Assembly (NCBI GenBank): GCA_946479125.1
Contig: CAMLET010000032.1
Coordinates: forward strand, 1 to 12,910
Length of the DNA stretch: 12,910 bases
Source: an uncultured Flavobacteriales bacterium
GTDB lineage: Bacteria; Bacteroidota; Bacteroidia; Flavobacteriales; Crocinitomicaceae
Direction: 5' to 3'
In this document: positions 6,480-12,332 of the stretch, one piece after another
Layout: every line of letters starts with the position of its first letter
Numbering within the stretch: the first letter of the stretch is position 1
The notes under the pieces: generated by a model
What the model was told of the DNA's origin: nothing
Database searches by the model: none
What the model saw: the letters and a program-made list of their open reading frames with translations, nothing else
Position numbers and translations under genes: made by a program

Positions 6480-6881
6480 ATGAAAACAGAACGAAATATG
6501 TCAAAAGGATTGAACATTAGTCTTTGGATCGCACAGGGACTTTTAGCATTAACGCTCGTTTGGGCAGCAGGAATGAAATTGTTTCAGTCGCCCGAAAAAT
6601 TAGCAGAAATGTGGCCCTGGACAGCTGATAATCCTGGATTAGTTAAAATCACAGGAGTATTGGATTTACTAGCCGGATTGGGATTGATTTTGCCTGGAAT
6701 CTTGAAGTGGAACTTCAAACTCACTATGGCAGCAGCCATGGGAATTGCCTTGTTAATGATTTCAGCAATCGTTTTTCACGTTTCGAGAGGTGAGGTTTCC
6801 CAAATTGGATTCAATGTCTTTGTGGCTTTAACGGCTGGTTTCATTACTTGGGGAAGGAGAAATTCGTCTTTGATTCCTTAA
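6480..6881 (+). CDS. DoxX-family membrane protein
   Basis: A 133-residue integral membrane protein with four predicted helices: about 12-34 (ISLWIAQGLLALTLVWAAGMKLF), 55-75 (VKITGVLDLLAGLGLILPGIL), 82-101 (TMAAAMGIALLMISAIVFHV) and 109-125 (IGFNVFVALTAGFITWG). The W-A-G-x-x-K-L ending of helix 1 and the G-x-x-D-L-L-A-G-L-G-L-I-L-P phrase are typical of DoxX/DoxD-like proteins. An ATG at 6498 (MSKGLN) is an alternative start that would not remove a helix. The gene is divergent from the HxlR regulator and has its own promoter. DoxX-type proteins under HxlR control occur in thiol or quinone stress systems (CatD in Bacillus), so a role at the membrane in oxidative or electrophile stress is likely but unproven here. 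Confidence 0.9.
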   Translation: MKTERNMSKGLNISLWIAQGLLALTLVWAAGMKLFQSPEKLAEMWPWTADNPGLVKITGVLDLLAGLGLILPGILKWNFKLTMAAAMGIALLMISAIVFHVSRGEVSQIGFNVFVALTAGFITWGRRNSSLIP

Positions 6882-6886
6882 TTTTG
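6879..6886 (+). promoter_or_regulatory. Candidate -7 element for NTF2-like gene
   Basis: TAATTTTG matches TAnnTTTG exactly and overlaps the DoxX stop codon (TAA, 6879-6881). Transcription would begin about 15 bases before the ATG at 6908. No good -33 TTTG is found at the proper distance, so the match could be chance in AT-rich DNA; read-through from the DoxX promoter is the alternative. Confidence 0.35.
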
Positions 6887-6907
6887 CAGCACACTTAAGT
6901 ATATAGT

Positions 6908-7318
6908 ATGGAAAAGCAATGGACAAAAAACGAGCAGGTTGTAGTAGATTTTTTGAAAATGGTTGAAAATCGTGAATCGTCATCCGAACTTGATAAATTT
7001 TATCATCCTGAAGTAGAACAGATTGAGTTTCCAAATGCCATTACCAAGGACACCGCATTTAGAAGTCTTCAGGATTTAAAAGATGGTTCTGAGCGTGGAA
7101 AGGCTATAATGAGTAAGGAACGTTGTGAAATAAAGAAGCTTTATTCGTTCGACGAAACAGTCATTCTTGAAGCCGTTTGGAAAGGAACGGTTGCGATTGA
7201 CATTGGGAAATTGAAAGCAGGTGAAGAAATGGTTGCTTATTTCGCACAGTTCTTTGAGTTTAAAGATGGGAAAATCTACCGTCAAAGAAATTACGATTGT
7301 TTTGAGCCCTTTGTTTGA
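6908..7318 (+). CDS. SnoaL/NTF2-like protein
   Basis: A 136-residue single-domain protein with the alpha+beta cone pattern of SnoaL-like NTF2 proteins. An N-terminal helix (VVVDFLKMVENRESSSELDKFYHPEVEQIEFP, 11-42) carries the YHPEVE phrase. A second helical stretch with SLQDLKDGSERGKAIM follows, and then beta strands ending in AYFAQFFEFKDGKIYRQRNYDCFEPF (110-135), the classic closing strands. No signal peptide. It lies 26 bp after DoxX on the same strand and may be co-transcribed with it or use the candidate promoter at 6879. Ligand or enzymatic activity cannot be predicted, since this fold includes polyketide cyclases, isomerases and non-catalytic binders. Confidence 0.85.
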   Translation: MEKQWTKNEQVVVDFLKMVENRESSSELDKFYHPEVEQIEFPNAITKDTAFRSLQDLKDGSERGKAIMSKERCEIKKLYSFDETVILEAVWKGTVAIDIGKLKAGEEMVAYFAQFFEFKDGKIYRQRNYDCFEPFV

Positions 7319-7387
7319 TTAAATCTGATGGGTGAATGGTTTAAGGAACGATTGTTGTTGAAAGCTGTCGTCACTTTAATTCAACTT

Positions 7388-7909
7388 ATGAAAAACCATC
7401 TTACTACAGTTCTGTTTTTACTTTTATTGAATACGACAGCCTTTGGGCAAACTGTTGTCATTGAAAAGAATGAGATTGTGATCAATGGAGTTCATCTGGA
7501 TAAGAATAGTTTAATCGACGATTATATTGCCGTTCTTGGTCAGCCGGATCGAACCTTTAATCTCATCAATAACATTTATGTTTACGATCAACTCGGACTT
7601 TACATTTACGAGAATTACCGGAATAAAAATGCCATTATTGAAGTGAGCTTCGATTTAAAAAAAGACAAGGAACTTGATTTTTCACCTAAAAAAAAGTTTA
7701 AGGGTAAAATCTTTCTTCCCGATTATGATTTAACTTTAAACAGACGAATTGGATTCCAGAAACTAGGTAGAGTTTGTAGAGAGAACAACAACGAAACACT
7801 GGAAATTGAGTTCAGTGATTCTGAATTCCAATATGGTGAGTTGAGTTTAATGTTTACCCATGGATTTTTCAGAGGCGGAACTTCCAACTTTACAATAGAT
7901 TTTCGTTGA
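7388..7909 (+). CDS. Secreted protein of unknown function
   Basis: A 173-residue exported protein. I chose the ATG at 7388 because it gives a textbook signal peptide (1-20, TTAFG|Q21); the in-frame ATG at 7328 would bury that peptide behind 20 residues. The mature protein begins with two short strands (VVIEKNEIVINGVHL), then SLIDDYIAVLGQPDRTF and NNIYVYDQLGLYIYE (61-75). The order Gly-Asn/Gln-Pro, then I/V-Y-x-Y/W-D-x-L-G-L/I, resembles a group of small uncharacterised Bacteroidota proteins that also includes some immunity-type proteins, but I cannot assign a family. The C-terminus (CRENNNETLEIEFSDSEFQYGELSLMFTHGF) is beta-rich. It stands 69 bp after the NTF2-like gene and 20 bp before a second NTF2-like gene. 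Confidence 0.72.
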   Translation: MKNHLTTVLFLLLLNTTAFGQTVVIEKNEIVINGVHLDKNSLIDDYIAVLGQPDRTFNLINNIYVYDQLGLYIYENYRNKNAIIEVSFDLKKDKELDFSPKKKFKGKIFLPDYDLTLNRRIGFQKLGRVCRENNNETLEIEFSDSEFQYGELSLMFTHGFFRGGTSNFTIDFR

Positions 7910-7929
7910 ATTACTCGTAAAATAAGATT

Positions 7930-8292
7930 ATGATTGAAGCAATAACACAAGTCATTACTGATTTCGTTCGTGGTGGCGATAACTCTGATATTGAATTATT
8001 GAATAGAGTACTACATGAGGATTTCCGTGTGACCAATAATGGTTTTATGGGGACTAAAGGTGTAACAATCATCAATAAACAGCAGTATTTGCAAAACATT
8101 GCTTCGGGAGTTTTTGGTGGTTTGCCTCGAAAAATGGAAATTGAAAACGTCGACTTCACTGAAACAATTGCAACGGTCAAATTACGATTGGAAAGCGCAG
8201 AAAATCACTTTGTTTCTTATAATTCATTGGTTTTGGATGTCGATGGTCAATGGAAATTGATCAATAATTTAGCCGTTGTAGAAGCAAAATAA
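7930..8292 (+). CDS. NTF2-like protein of the putative lumazine-binding type
   Basis: A 120-residue NTF2-fold protein. An N-terminal helix (MIEAITQVITDFVRGGDNSDIELLNRVLHEDFRVTNNG) runs into the first strand. Then come TIINKQQYLQNIASGVFGG, and strands MEIENVDFTETIATVKLRLES, HFVSYNSLVLDVDGQWKLINNLAVV. The D-G-x-W-K-L-I-N-x-L ending is characteristic of the Lumazine_bd_2 branch, whose name does not guarantee that it binds lumazine. No signal peptide. It is unlike the NTF2-like protein at 6908 apart from the fold. It starts 20 bp after the secreted unknown, so the two may share a transcript. Confidence 0.87.
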   Translation: MIEAITQVITDFVRGGDNSDIELLNRVLHEDFRVTNNGFMGTKGVTIINKQQYLQNIASGVFGGLPRKMEIENVDFTETIATVKLRLESAENHFVSYNSLVLDVDGQWKLINNLAVVEAK

Positions 8293-8340
8293 TTCGAATA
8301 CAGTTACCTTTTCCAAAAATCAACACTTCAATAAAAAGAA

Positions 8341-9609
8341 ATGATGAATTACTTATTGAGCTTAACTTTTTTACTGATCACCATCATAACTTTTGGTCAA
8401 TTTTCACCGAAAAGCGATTTCTCGATTTATTTGAATGAAAAGGAGTTAGCCGAAAGTGATTATGTGAATCTTGACGATTTTAAAAACCTAAAGGTGAAAT
8501 CAAAATCCAATCAGGATCTGGAGAATTACCAATTGCAGTTTGTGGTTGTTCCCATTAAAATGAATGTAGTTGTTTTTACTTGTGCAATAAACCAACTTTC
8601 AACCATGAATATTGCCAACCAAATTGCAATTGGAAATGTTTCACCTGAGGTCATTTCGTATGTTGGAATCAATGTTCAGGAGAAAGGTAAAAGCGCCTCA
8701 CTTTATTCCCTGAATCTGGTTACTAAAAAATTGGAAACGGGTATTGACTATTTCAATGAATTCAAGCTTTATGCTGGTTCGGGTAATAGTGAAATGTCGA
8801 TTTGGTTGATTAACAAAGCACTTGGACTAGAACCCGAAAACTTGGAATATTTGAACGCCAGAGCAATTCTTTATTTTGAGATTGGTGACTATTCTAATGC
8901 TAAGAACTACTTTTTAGAGATAATCGAACATGAACCCAATTACGTTTCCTATTCATTTTTGTCAACAACACTTTTCAAAATGAACGATTTCGAAGGTTCT
9001 ATAAAATACAGTCTGCTTTCCATTGAGAATATTGCGAATGACCTGATGAAATCGAATCATTATACACAAATTGGCGACGCGAATATCAGCATGTTTCATT
9101 ATCAGGAAGCGTATAATTCCTACACAAAAGCATTGGAATTGAATCCGAAGAATGTCAACGCATTGAACAACATTTCAGTAGTTTGTGACGATGTTGGTAA
9201 AGCATCTGAGAAAATTGGCTATTTGAATAGAGTGGTAGAAGCTGATCCAAGCTTTTATCAGGTCCACGTGAATATTGGGTTTGAGTACATTGCAAAGGGT
9301 GAATATGAAAAAGCTATTGATGAATTTGATGCCGTGTTGAAAGTGGATTCCATTCAGCCCAATGCCCTTTGTAATAAGGCTTTTTGCTATTACAAATTGA
9401 ATAAGTTGAAGCTTGCTAAGGAATACATTGAAAAAGCAATTCAAGTGAGTCCAGCGAATTCGTATGCATACAAAAACCGGGCTTTGATCAAAATTGCTGC
9501 GAAGGAAAAGAAATCGGCTTGCGAAGATCTTCAAAAAGCGCTTGAACTAAATTACACAGCTCAATATGGAAATGAGGTGAATGAACTGATTGCTAAATAT
9601 TGTGAGTAA
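8341..9609 (+). CDS. Exported TPR protein with N-terminal GldM-like beta domain
   Basis: A 422-residue protein: signal peptide (1-19, TFG|Q20), an N-terminal beta-rich domain (about 22-130) and about seven tetratricopeptide repeats (150-420). The first domain (NQLSTMNIANQIAIGNVSPEVISYVGINVQEKGKSASLYSLNLVTKK) recalls the C-terminal repeat domain of GldM, with its serine-rich strand, a pause and V-x-I-x-N-I/V-x-x-x-x-x-G; this is a tentative similarity. TPR units show the usual W/Y-x-x-G-x-Y-x-A-x-x-x-Y-x-K-A-L-x-L-x-P-x-N pattern, for example YQEAYNSYTKALELNPKN (254-271), EYEKAIDEFDAVLKVD (321-336) and LAKEYIEKAIQVSP (358-371). The ending SACEDLQKALELNYTAQYGNEVNELIAKYC is frequent in Bacteroidota TPR proteins. 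ATG 8341 and 8344 are both possible; the upstream AATAAAAAGAA supports either. Likely a periplasmic or surface interaction scaffold. Confidence 0.88.
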   Translation: MMNYLLSLTFLLITIITFGQFSPKSDFSIYLNEKELAESDYVNLDDFKNLKVKSKSNQDLENYQLQFVVVPIKMNVVVFTCAINQLSTMNIANQIAIGNVSPEVISYVGINVQEKGKSASLYSLNLVTKKLETGIDYFNEFKLYAGSGNSEMSIWLINKALGLEPENLEYLNARAILYFEIGDYSNAKNYFLEIIEHEPNYVSYSFLSTTLFKMNDFEGSIKYSLLSIENIANDLMKSNHYTQIGDANISMFHYQEAYNSYTKALELNPKNVNALNNISVVCDDVGKASEKIGYLNRVVEADPSFYQVHVNIGFEYIAKGEYEKAIDEFDAVLKVDSIQPNALCNKAFCYYKLNKLKLAKEYIEKAIQVSPANSYAYKNRALIKIAAKEKKSACEDLQKALELNYTAQYGNEVNELIAKYCE

Positions 9610-9741
9610 GATGCCAACAAAGTTCGTTTTCCGTGTTTTACCAGAAGTCCATTTGCTTGATTTAGCAGGAAAAACTAATCTAGCAAAACAAAAAGTTTGA
9701 GGAGTCCGTCCGTGGCAGTGTCTCTTTTTTAATTTTTGAAC

Positions 9742-10260
9742 ATGAAAAGAAACGAAATTAATTTACCCGAGTATTTCGATCGCTACATTCTTAAATGCGA
9801 TGATGTAACACTTCTGGAATCCTTGGAAATCAGTTTGAATGAACTTAAAAATGCTCCTGTTGACAAATGGAAAGCATTGGGAGAAACTGTTTACGCTCCT
9901 GGAAAATGGACGGTGAAAGACATATTGCAACACATTATTGATACAGAGCGCGTTTTCAATTATCGTGCGCTTTCGTTTGCACGTGGCGAGAAGAAAGTAA
10001 TGTCTTACGATGAAGATGACTACGCTAAATCAGCAAAAGCCACGCAACGAACATTGGAAGATCTGTTAGAAGAAGCCATTTTACTTCGACAAACAACCAT
10101 TTTGCTCTATAAATCATTTACAGATGAGATGCTTTCAAGAACAGGAATGGGTTTCAAAGGTGAATATTCGGTTGCAGCTATCGGGTTCATCTTTGGCGGA
10201 CATCAACGCTGGCATTTTGGAGTAGTCGAAGAACGCTACTTTCCGTTGTTGGAAGTTTAA
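9742..10260 (+). CDS. DinB-fold (DinB_2) putative metal-dependent protein
   Basis: A 172-residue DinB-superfamily protein, the third in the window. WTVKDILQHIIDTERVFNYRALSFARG (56-82) carries H64 as the first metal ligand, and FIFGGHQRWHFGVVEERYFP (149-168) carries H154 and H158 of the HxxxH motif, so the metal triad is complete. The ATG at 9742 is preferred; a TTG six bases upstream (9736) also reads in frame but adds only two residues. No signal peptide. The APGKWTVKDILQHI and ERVFNYRALSFARG phrases mark a common Bacteroidota branch distinct from the two DinB proteins near the left end. A 132-bp spacer separates it from the TPR gene. It is followed directly by a repeat-rich hairpin before the SMR gene. 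Possible thiol-S-transferase or hydrolase; substrate unknown. Confidence 0.9.
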   Translation: MKRNEINLPEYFDRYILKCDDVTLLESLEISLNELKNAPVDKWKALGETVYAPGKWTVKDILQHIIDTERVFNYRALSFARGEKKVMSYDEDDYAKSAKATQRTLEDLLEEAILLRQTTILLYKSFTDEMLSRTGMGFKGEYSVAAIGFIFGGHQRWHFGVVEERYFPLLEV

Positions 10261-10337
10261 AAGAGAGTAGAAATCAGAAACTAGAGAATAAAATTATTGA
10301 ATTTTTGTATTTTCTGTTCTCTATTATCTAATCTCTT
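10261..10337. repeat. Converging degenerate heptamer repeats forming an inverted repeat
   Basis: Immediately after the DinB stop codon, A/G-rich units of seven follow each other: AGAGAGT, AGAAATC, AGAAACT, AGAGAAT (10262-10289). Pyrimidine-rich units follow after a short AT spacer: TTTCTGT, TCTCTAT, TATCTAA, TCTCTTT (10311-10338). The reverse complement of the second block aligns to the first at about 22 of 30 positions, so the transcript could fold into a long imperfect hairpin with a loop near 10293-10304. It lies between a DinB stop and the SMR start and may serve as a transcript 3' end or a processing structure. Confidence 0.6.
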
Positions 10338-10353
10338 TTGTGAACTTTGTCTG

Positions 10354-10680
10354 ATGAACTGGATCGTATTGATTATTGTCGGCTTGTTCGAGGTTGCTTT
10401 TGCAGCTTGTTTGGGAAAAGCAAAAGAAACGAGTGGAAACGAAATGGTTTTATGGTATGCAGGCTTTTTTGTTTCATTGACCGTAAGTATGCTTCTTCTT
10501 ATTAAGGCAACACAGGAATTACCCATTGGAACTGCTTATTCGGTTTGGACAGGAATTGGAGCTATTGGAACAGTTGCTGTTGGAATTCTGATTTTCAAAG
10601 AGCCAGCAACCTTTTGGCGTATTTTCTTCTTATTCACATTAATCGGTTCTATCGTTGGTTTGAAAGCTGTTTCTCATTAA
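10354..10680 (+). CDS. sugE: Small multidrug resistance (SMR) transporter, SugE/Gdx type
   Basis: A 108-residue inner-membrane protein with four predicted helices (about 3-21, 32-51, 58-79, 86-105). The essential glutamate is E13 (IVGLFEV), and LPIGTAYSVWTGIGAIG (56-72) is the hallmark of the SugE/Gdx branch, which exports guanidinium and small quaternary ammonium ions as an antiparallel dimer with proton exchange. One departure stands out: the residue three after E13, Trp in well-studied Gdx proteins, is Phe here (EVAF). The ATG at 10354 fits the family N-terminus (MNWIVLIIVGLFEV); the longer frame from 10297 would prepend repeat-derived residues. Many relatives pair with a second SMR gene; none is adjacent here. 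I saw no guanidine riboswitch in the short upstream region. Substrate is therefore uncertain. Confidence 0.9.
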   Translation: MNWIVLIIVGLFEVAFAACLGKAKETSGNEMVLWYAGFFVSLTVSMLLLIKATQELPIGTAYSVWTGIGAIGTVAVGILIFKEPATFWRIFFLFTLIGSIVGLKAVSH

Positions 10681-10698
10681 AAGTCTATCTTAGACCTT

Positions 10699-11373
10699 AT
10701 GGAAGAAGATTTTCTAACGTATCAAAAGTTATCTGACCGAACTTCAGCAATTGAGGTTTCAGAAATTCTTACGGAGAATGGAATAGAATGGAGGCTCGAA
10801 GATGCATCTGCTGGATTCGATGCTTCCTTTGCAAACAATGCTTTTACGAAAGATTTCCGCATTAAGATCAAGAAAGAATATTTTGAAAGAGCTGATCAAT
10901 TGTTTCTTGAGTTATCTGCTAATGAACTGGAGAATATCGATAAGAATTACTATTTATTCGAATTCACGAATGAAGAACTTCGCGACTTGCTTTTGAAAAG
11001 CGATGAGTGGAGCAAATTCGACTATTTACTGGCGCAAAAACTATTGAAGGATAGAGGAGAAGCTGTTGAAGAAGAGGAATTGGAGTCGATGAAGAAAGAA
11101 CGCATTGCTGAATTATCGAAACCAGAAGAAAGTCATAAAGGCTGGGTTGTTGCCGGCTATATTTTCGCGTTTGGAGGTGGAATACTCGGTTTACTGATTG
11201 GTTATCACTTGATGTCACACAAAAAGACTTTGCCGAACGGTGAACGTGTTTACGGGTATATCGAATCAGATCGAAAAAGTGGCAAAACTATTTTCATCAT
11301 CGGAGTTGTGTTTTTTGCACTGGCAATCATTTATCAGATTTTCGGTGGACCATGGTTCTTCATTGGTTTGTAA
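10699..11373 (+). CDS. DUF2007-type protein with two C-terminal membrane helices
   Basis: A 224-residue protein. The N-terminal 75 residues (FLTYQKLSDRTSAIEVSEILTENGIEWRLEDASAGFD ... DFRIKIKKEYFERADQLFLEL) follow the pattern of DUF2007, a small ferredoxin-like signal-transducing domain, where a strand, a helix after ALEVSxxLxxxGI, and a V/I-x-V-x-x-x-D/Y-x-x-x-A stretch are typical. A charged helical middle (86-145) leads to two hydrophobic segments (148-170, 196-214) separated by a basic and Gly-rich loop (SHKKTLPNGERVYGYIESDRKSGK). It probably sits in the inner membrane with the N-terminal domain in the cytoplasm. It starts 18 bp after the SMR gene, so co-transcription with that transporter is likely. 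Exact role unknown. Confidence 0.8.
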   Translation: MEEDFLTYQKLSDRTSAIEVSEILTENGIEWRLEDASAGFDASFANNAFTKDFRIKIKKEYFERADQLFLELSANELENIDKNYYLFEFTNEELRDLLLKSDEWSKFDYLLAQKLLKDRGEAVEEEELESMKKERIAELSKPEESHKGWVVAGYIFAFGGGILGLLIGYHLMSHKKTLPNGERVYGYIESDRKSGKTIFIIGVVFFALAIIYQIFGGPWFFIGL

Positions 11374-11397
11374 CCCAAACATCTCGATTTCGTTCAT

Positions 11398-11451
11398 CTC
11401 ATAACTCATAACTCATAACTCATAACTCATAACTCATAACTCATAACTCAT
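11398..11451. repeat. Heptanucleotide tandem array CTCATAA x 7.7
   Basis: Seven perfect copies of CTCATAA (starting at 11398, 11405, 11412, 11419, 11426, 11433 and 11440) plus a partial CTCAT, 54 bp in all, with no mismatch. It lies 25 bp after the stop codon of the DUF2007-type gene. A period of seven does not fit a coding repeat. Perfect identity across all copies suggests recent expansion or slippage. Heptamer arrays of this kind are known as short tandemly repeated repetitive sequences in cyanobacteria, and similar ones occur in Bacteroidota. Confidence 0.95.
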
Positions 11452-11530
11452 CCTTGTTTACTTTTCGCAATTCAAAACATATTCCAGTGTAAAGCATTTT
11501 CTTTGCTTTAGTTTGTCAAATGGAAATTCT

Positions 11531-12160
11531 ATGAGATTAATACTGTTTATTCTGTTTTTAGCACCACTGTCGATTTTCGGACAGCTAGATTCACTTCAGG
11601 AACTCATCTATCCAAAGGATGATCCTTACATCTATTTCAATGTGGTCGATACGAATTATCAACTTTACAAACTTCCTGCAGGAAACTTTAAAAGGCCCGT
11701 AAAATGGGATGAAAAGCACAATCAACGTATCGGAAATTCAAAGGGATATTCTTTAGGTTATTTTTCCAGATTTTATCCAGATTCGATGGATTTGAACGAC
11801 GCGTTATCGATAATTGATTCAGCACAGGAGTTTTATTTGATCAGAGACGCTATTTCTTGGTGTATTTACAATTCCGAAGAAGCTTTTCCTTATTTAGTTG
11901 CCCGACTTTCCGACAAACGAAAAATTGGTTTAACCAACTCAGCTGATTTGATTATAGTCGATAGAATTGCGACTGGCGATTTGAAATTCTATGGTCACGG
12001 CGGATTTATGCGCGAAGACCTGTTTACCGTTGCAGGAAGAGTTTCTGCTGCACTCAATGAAATAACAGGCGAAGAATTCTCGGTTGTTCATGCCAACTTA
12101 ACCAAAAAACAGGCTGAAGAATTCAAACGCTTATGGGTGGAATATTTAAGTAAATTATAA
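11531..12160 (+). CDS. Secreted protein of unknown function, possibly HEAT-like
   Basis: A 209-residue exported protein. The ATG at 11531 gives a clean signal peptide (1-17, SIFG|Q18); an in-frame TTG at 11513 would add six residues in front of it. The C-terminal half (about 100-209) is helical: FYLIRDAISWCIYNSEEAFPYLVARLSD (101-128), then DLFTVAGRVSAALNEITGEEF, closing with EEFKRLWVEYLSKL. The pairing of an AFPYLVARLSDKR helix with a later GRVSAALNEITGEEF helix and a W-x-x-Y-L ending is common in HEAT-type periplasmic proteins of Bacteroidota, but I cannot confirm the fold. Its upstream region includes the heptamer array. Role unknown. Confidence 0.72.
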   Translation: MRLILFILFLAPLSIFGQLDSLQELIYPKDDPYIYFNVVDTNYQLYKLPAGNFKRPVKWDEKHNQRIGNSKGYSLGYFSRFYPDSMDLNDALSIIDSAQEFYLIRDAISWCIYNSEEAFPYLVARLSDKRKIGLTNSADLIIVDRIATGDLKFYGHGGFMREDLFTVAGRVSAALNEITGEEFSVVHANLTKKQAEEFKRLWVEYLSKL

Positions 12161-12182
12161 GGAGTAACACTACATTCGTTTT

Positions 12183-12296
12183 ATGAAATCCTGTTTTGCT
12201 ATATTTTCACTCTTACTGTTTCTATCTTCCTGCAATTTCACGAAGAAGTCAAAACAAATGAAAAGTGGTTGTCACCGATTTTGTGGAACTAACTAA
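12183..12296 (+). CDS. Very short lipoprotein-like ORF (37 residues)
   Basis: An ATG at 12183 opens a 37-codon frame ending at TAA 12294-12296. The peptide starts with a compact lipoprotein signal: a Lys, a hydrophobic core (FAIFSLLLFL) and the lipobox LSSC, with C17 as the lipidated residue. The predicted mature part is only 21 residues, basic and with two more cysteines (CNFTKKSKQMKSGCHRFCGTN). It starts 22 bp after the preceding gene. It might be a true small lipoprotein of the lysis/entericidin size class, or the 5' remnant of a longer lipoprotein. The perfect arrangement of signal and lipobox argues against chance; expression is unproven. Confidence 0.55.
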   Translation: MKSCFAIFSLLLFLSSCNFTKKSKQMKSGCHRFCGTN

Positions 12297-12332
12297 TTTT
12301 AGCATCTGATCCATATAATTAATTAGATCTAA

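Noticed and set aside
1389..6881. A single catDE-like operon joining the VOC gene to DoxX
   Set aside because: The VOC gene (1845) is over 4 kb from DoxX with oppositely oriented genes between, so they cannot share a transcript; only regulon-level linkage is possible.
9610..9741. Gene or strong terminator in the TPR-DinB spacer
   Set aside because: No frame with plausible protein features; the GC-richer stretch before the T-run at 9725-9730 does not form a convincing stem.
10261..10353. Possible guanidine riboswitch in front of the SMR gene
   Set aside because: The 93-bp leader is low-complexity heptamer repeat; no conserved guanidine-I, -II or -III core such as paired ACGR loops was found.
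10297..10353. N-terminal extension of the SMR protein
   Set aside because: The added residues derive from the heptamer repeat; the family N-terminus begins exactly at ATG 10354.
11398..11451. CRISPR array
   Set aside because: Period is 7 with no spacers; it is a simple tandem repeat, and no cas genes are present.
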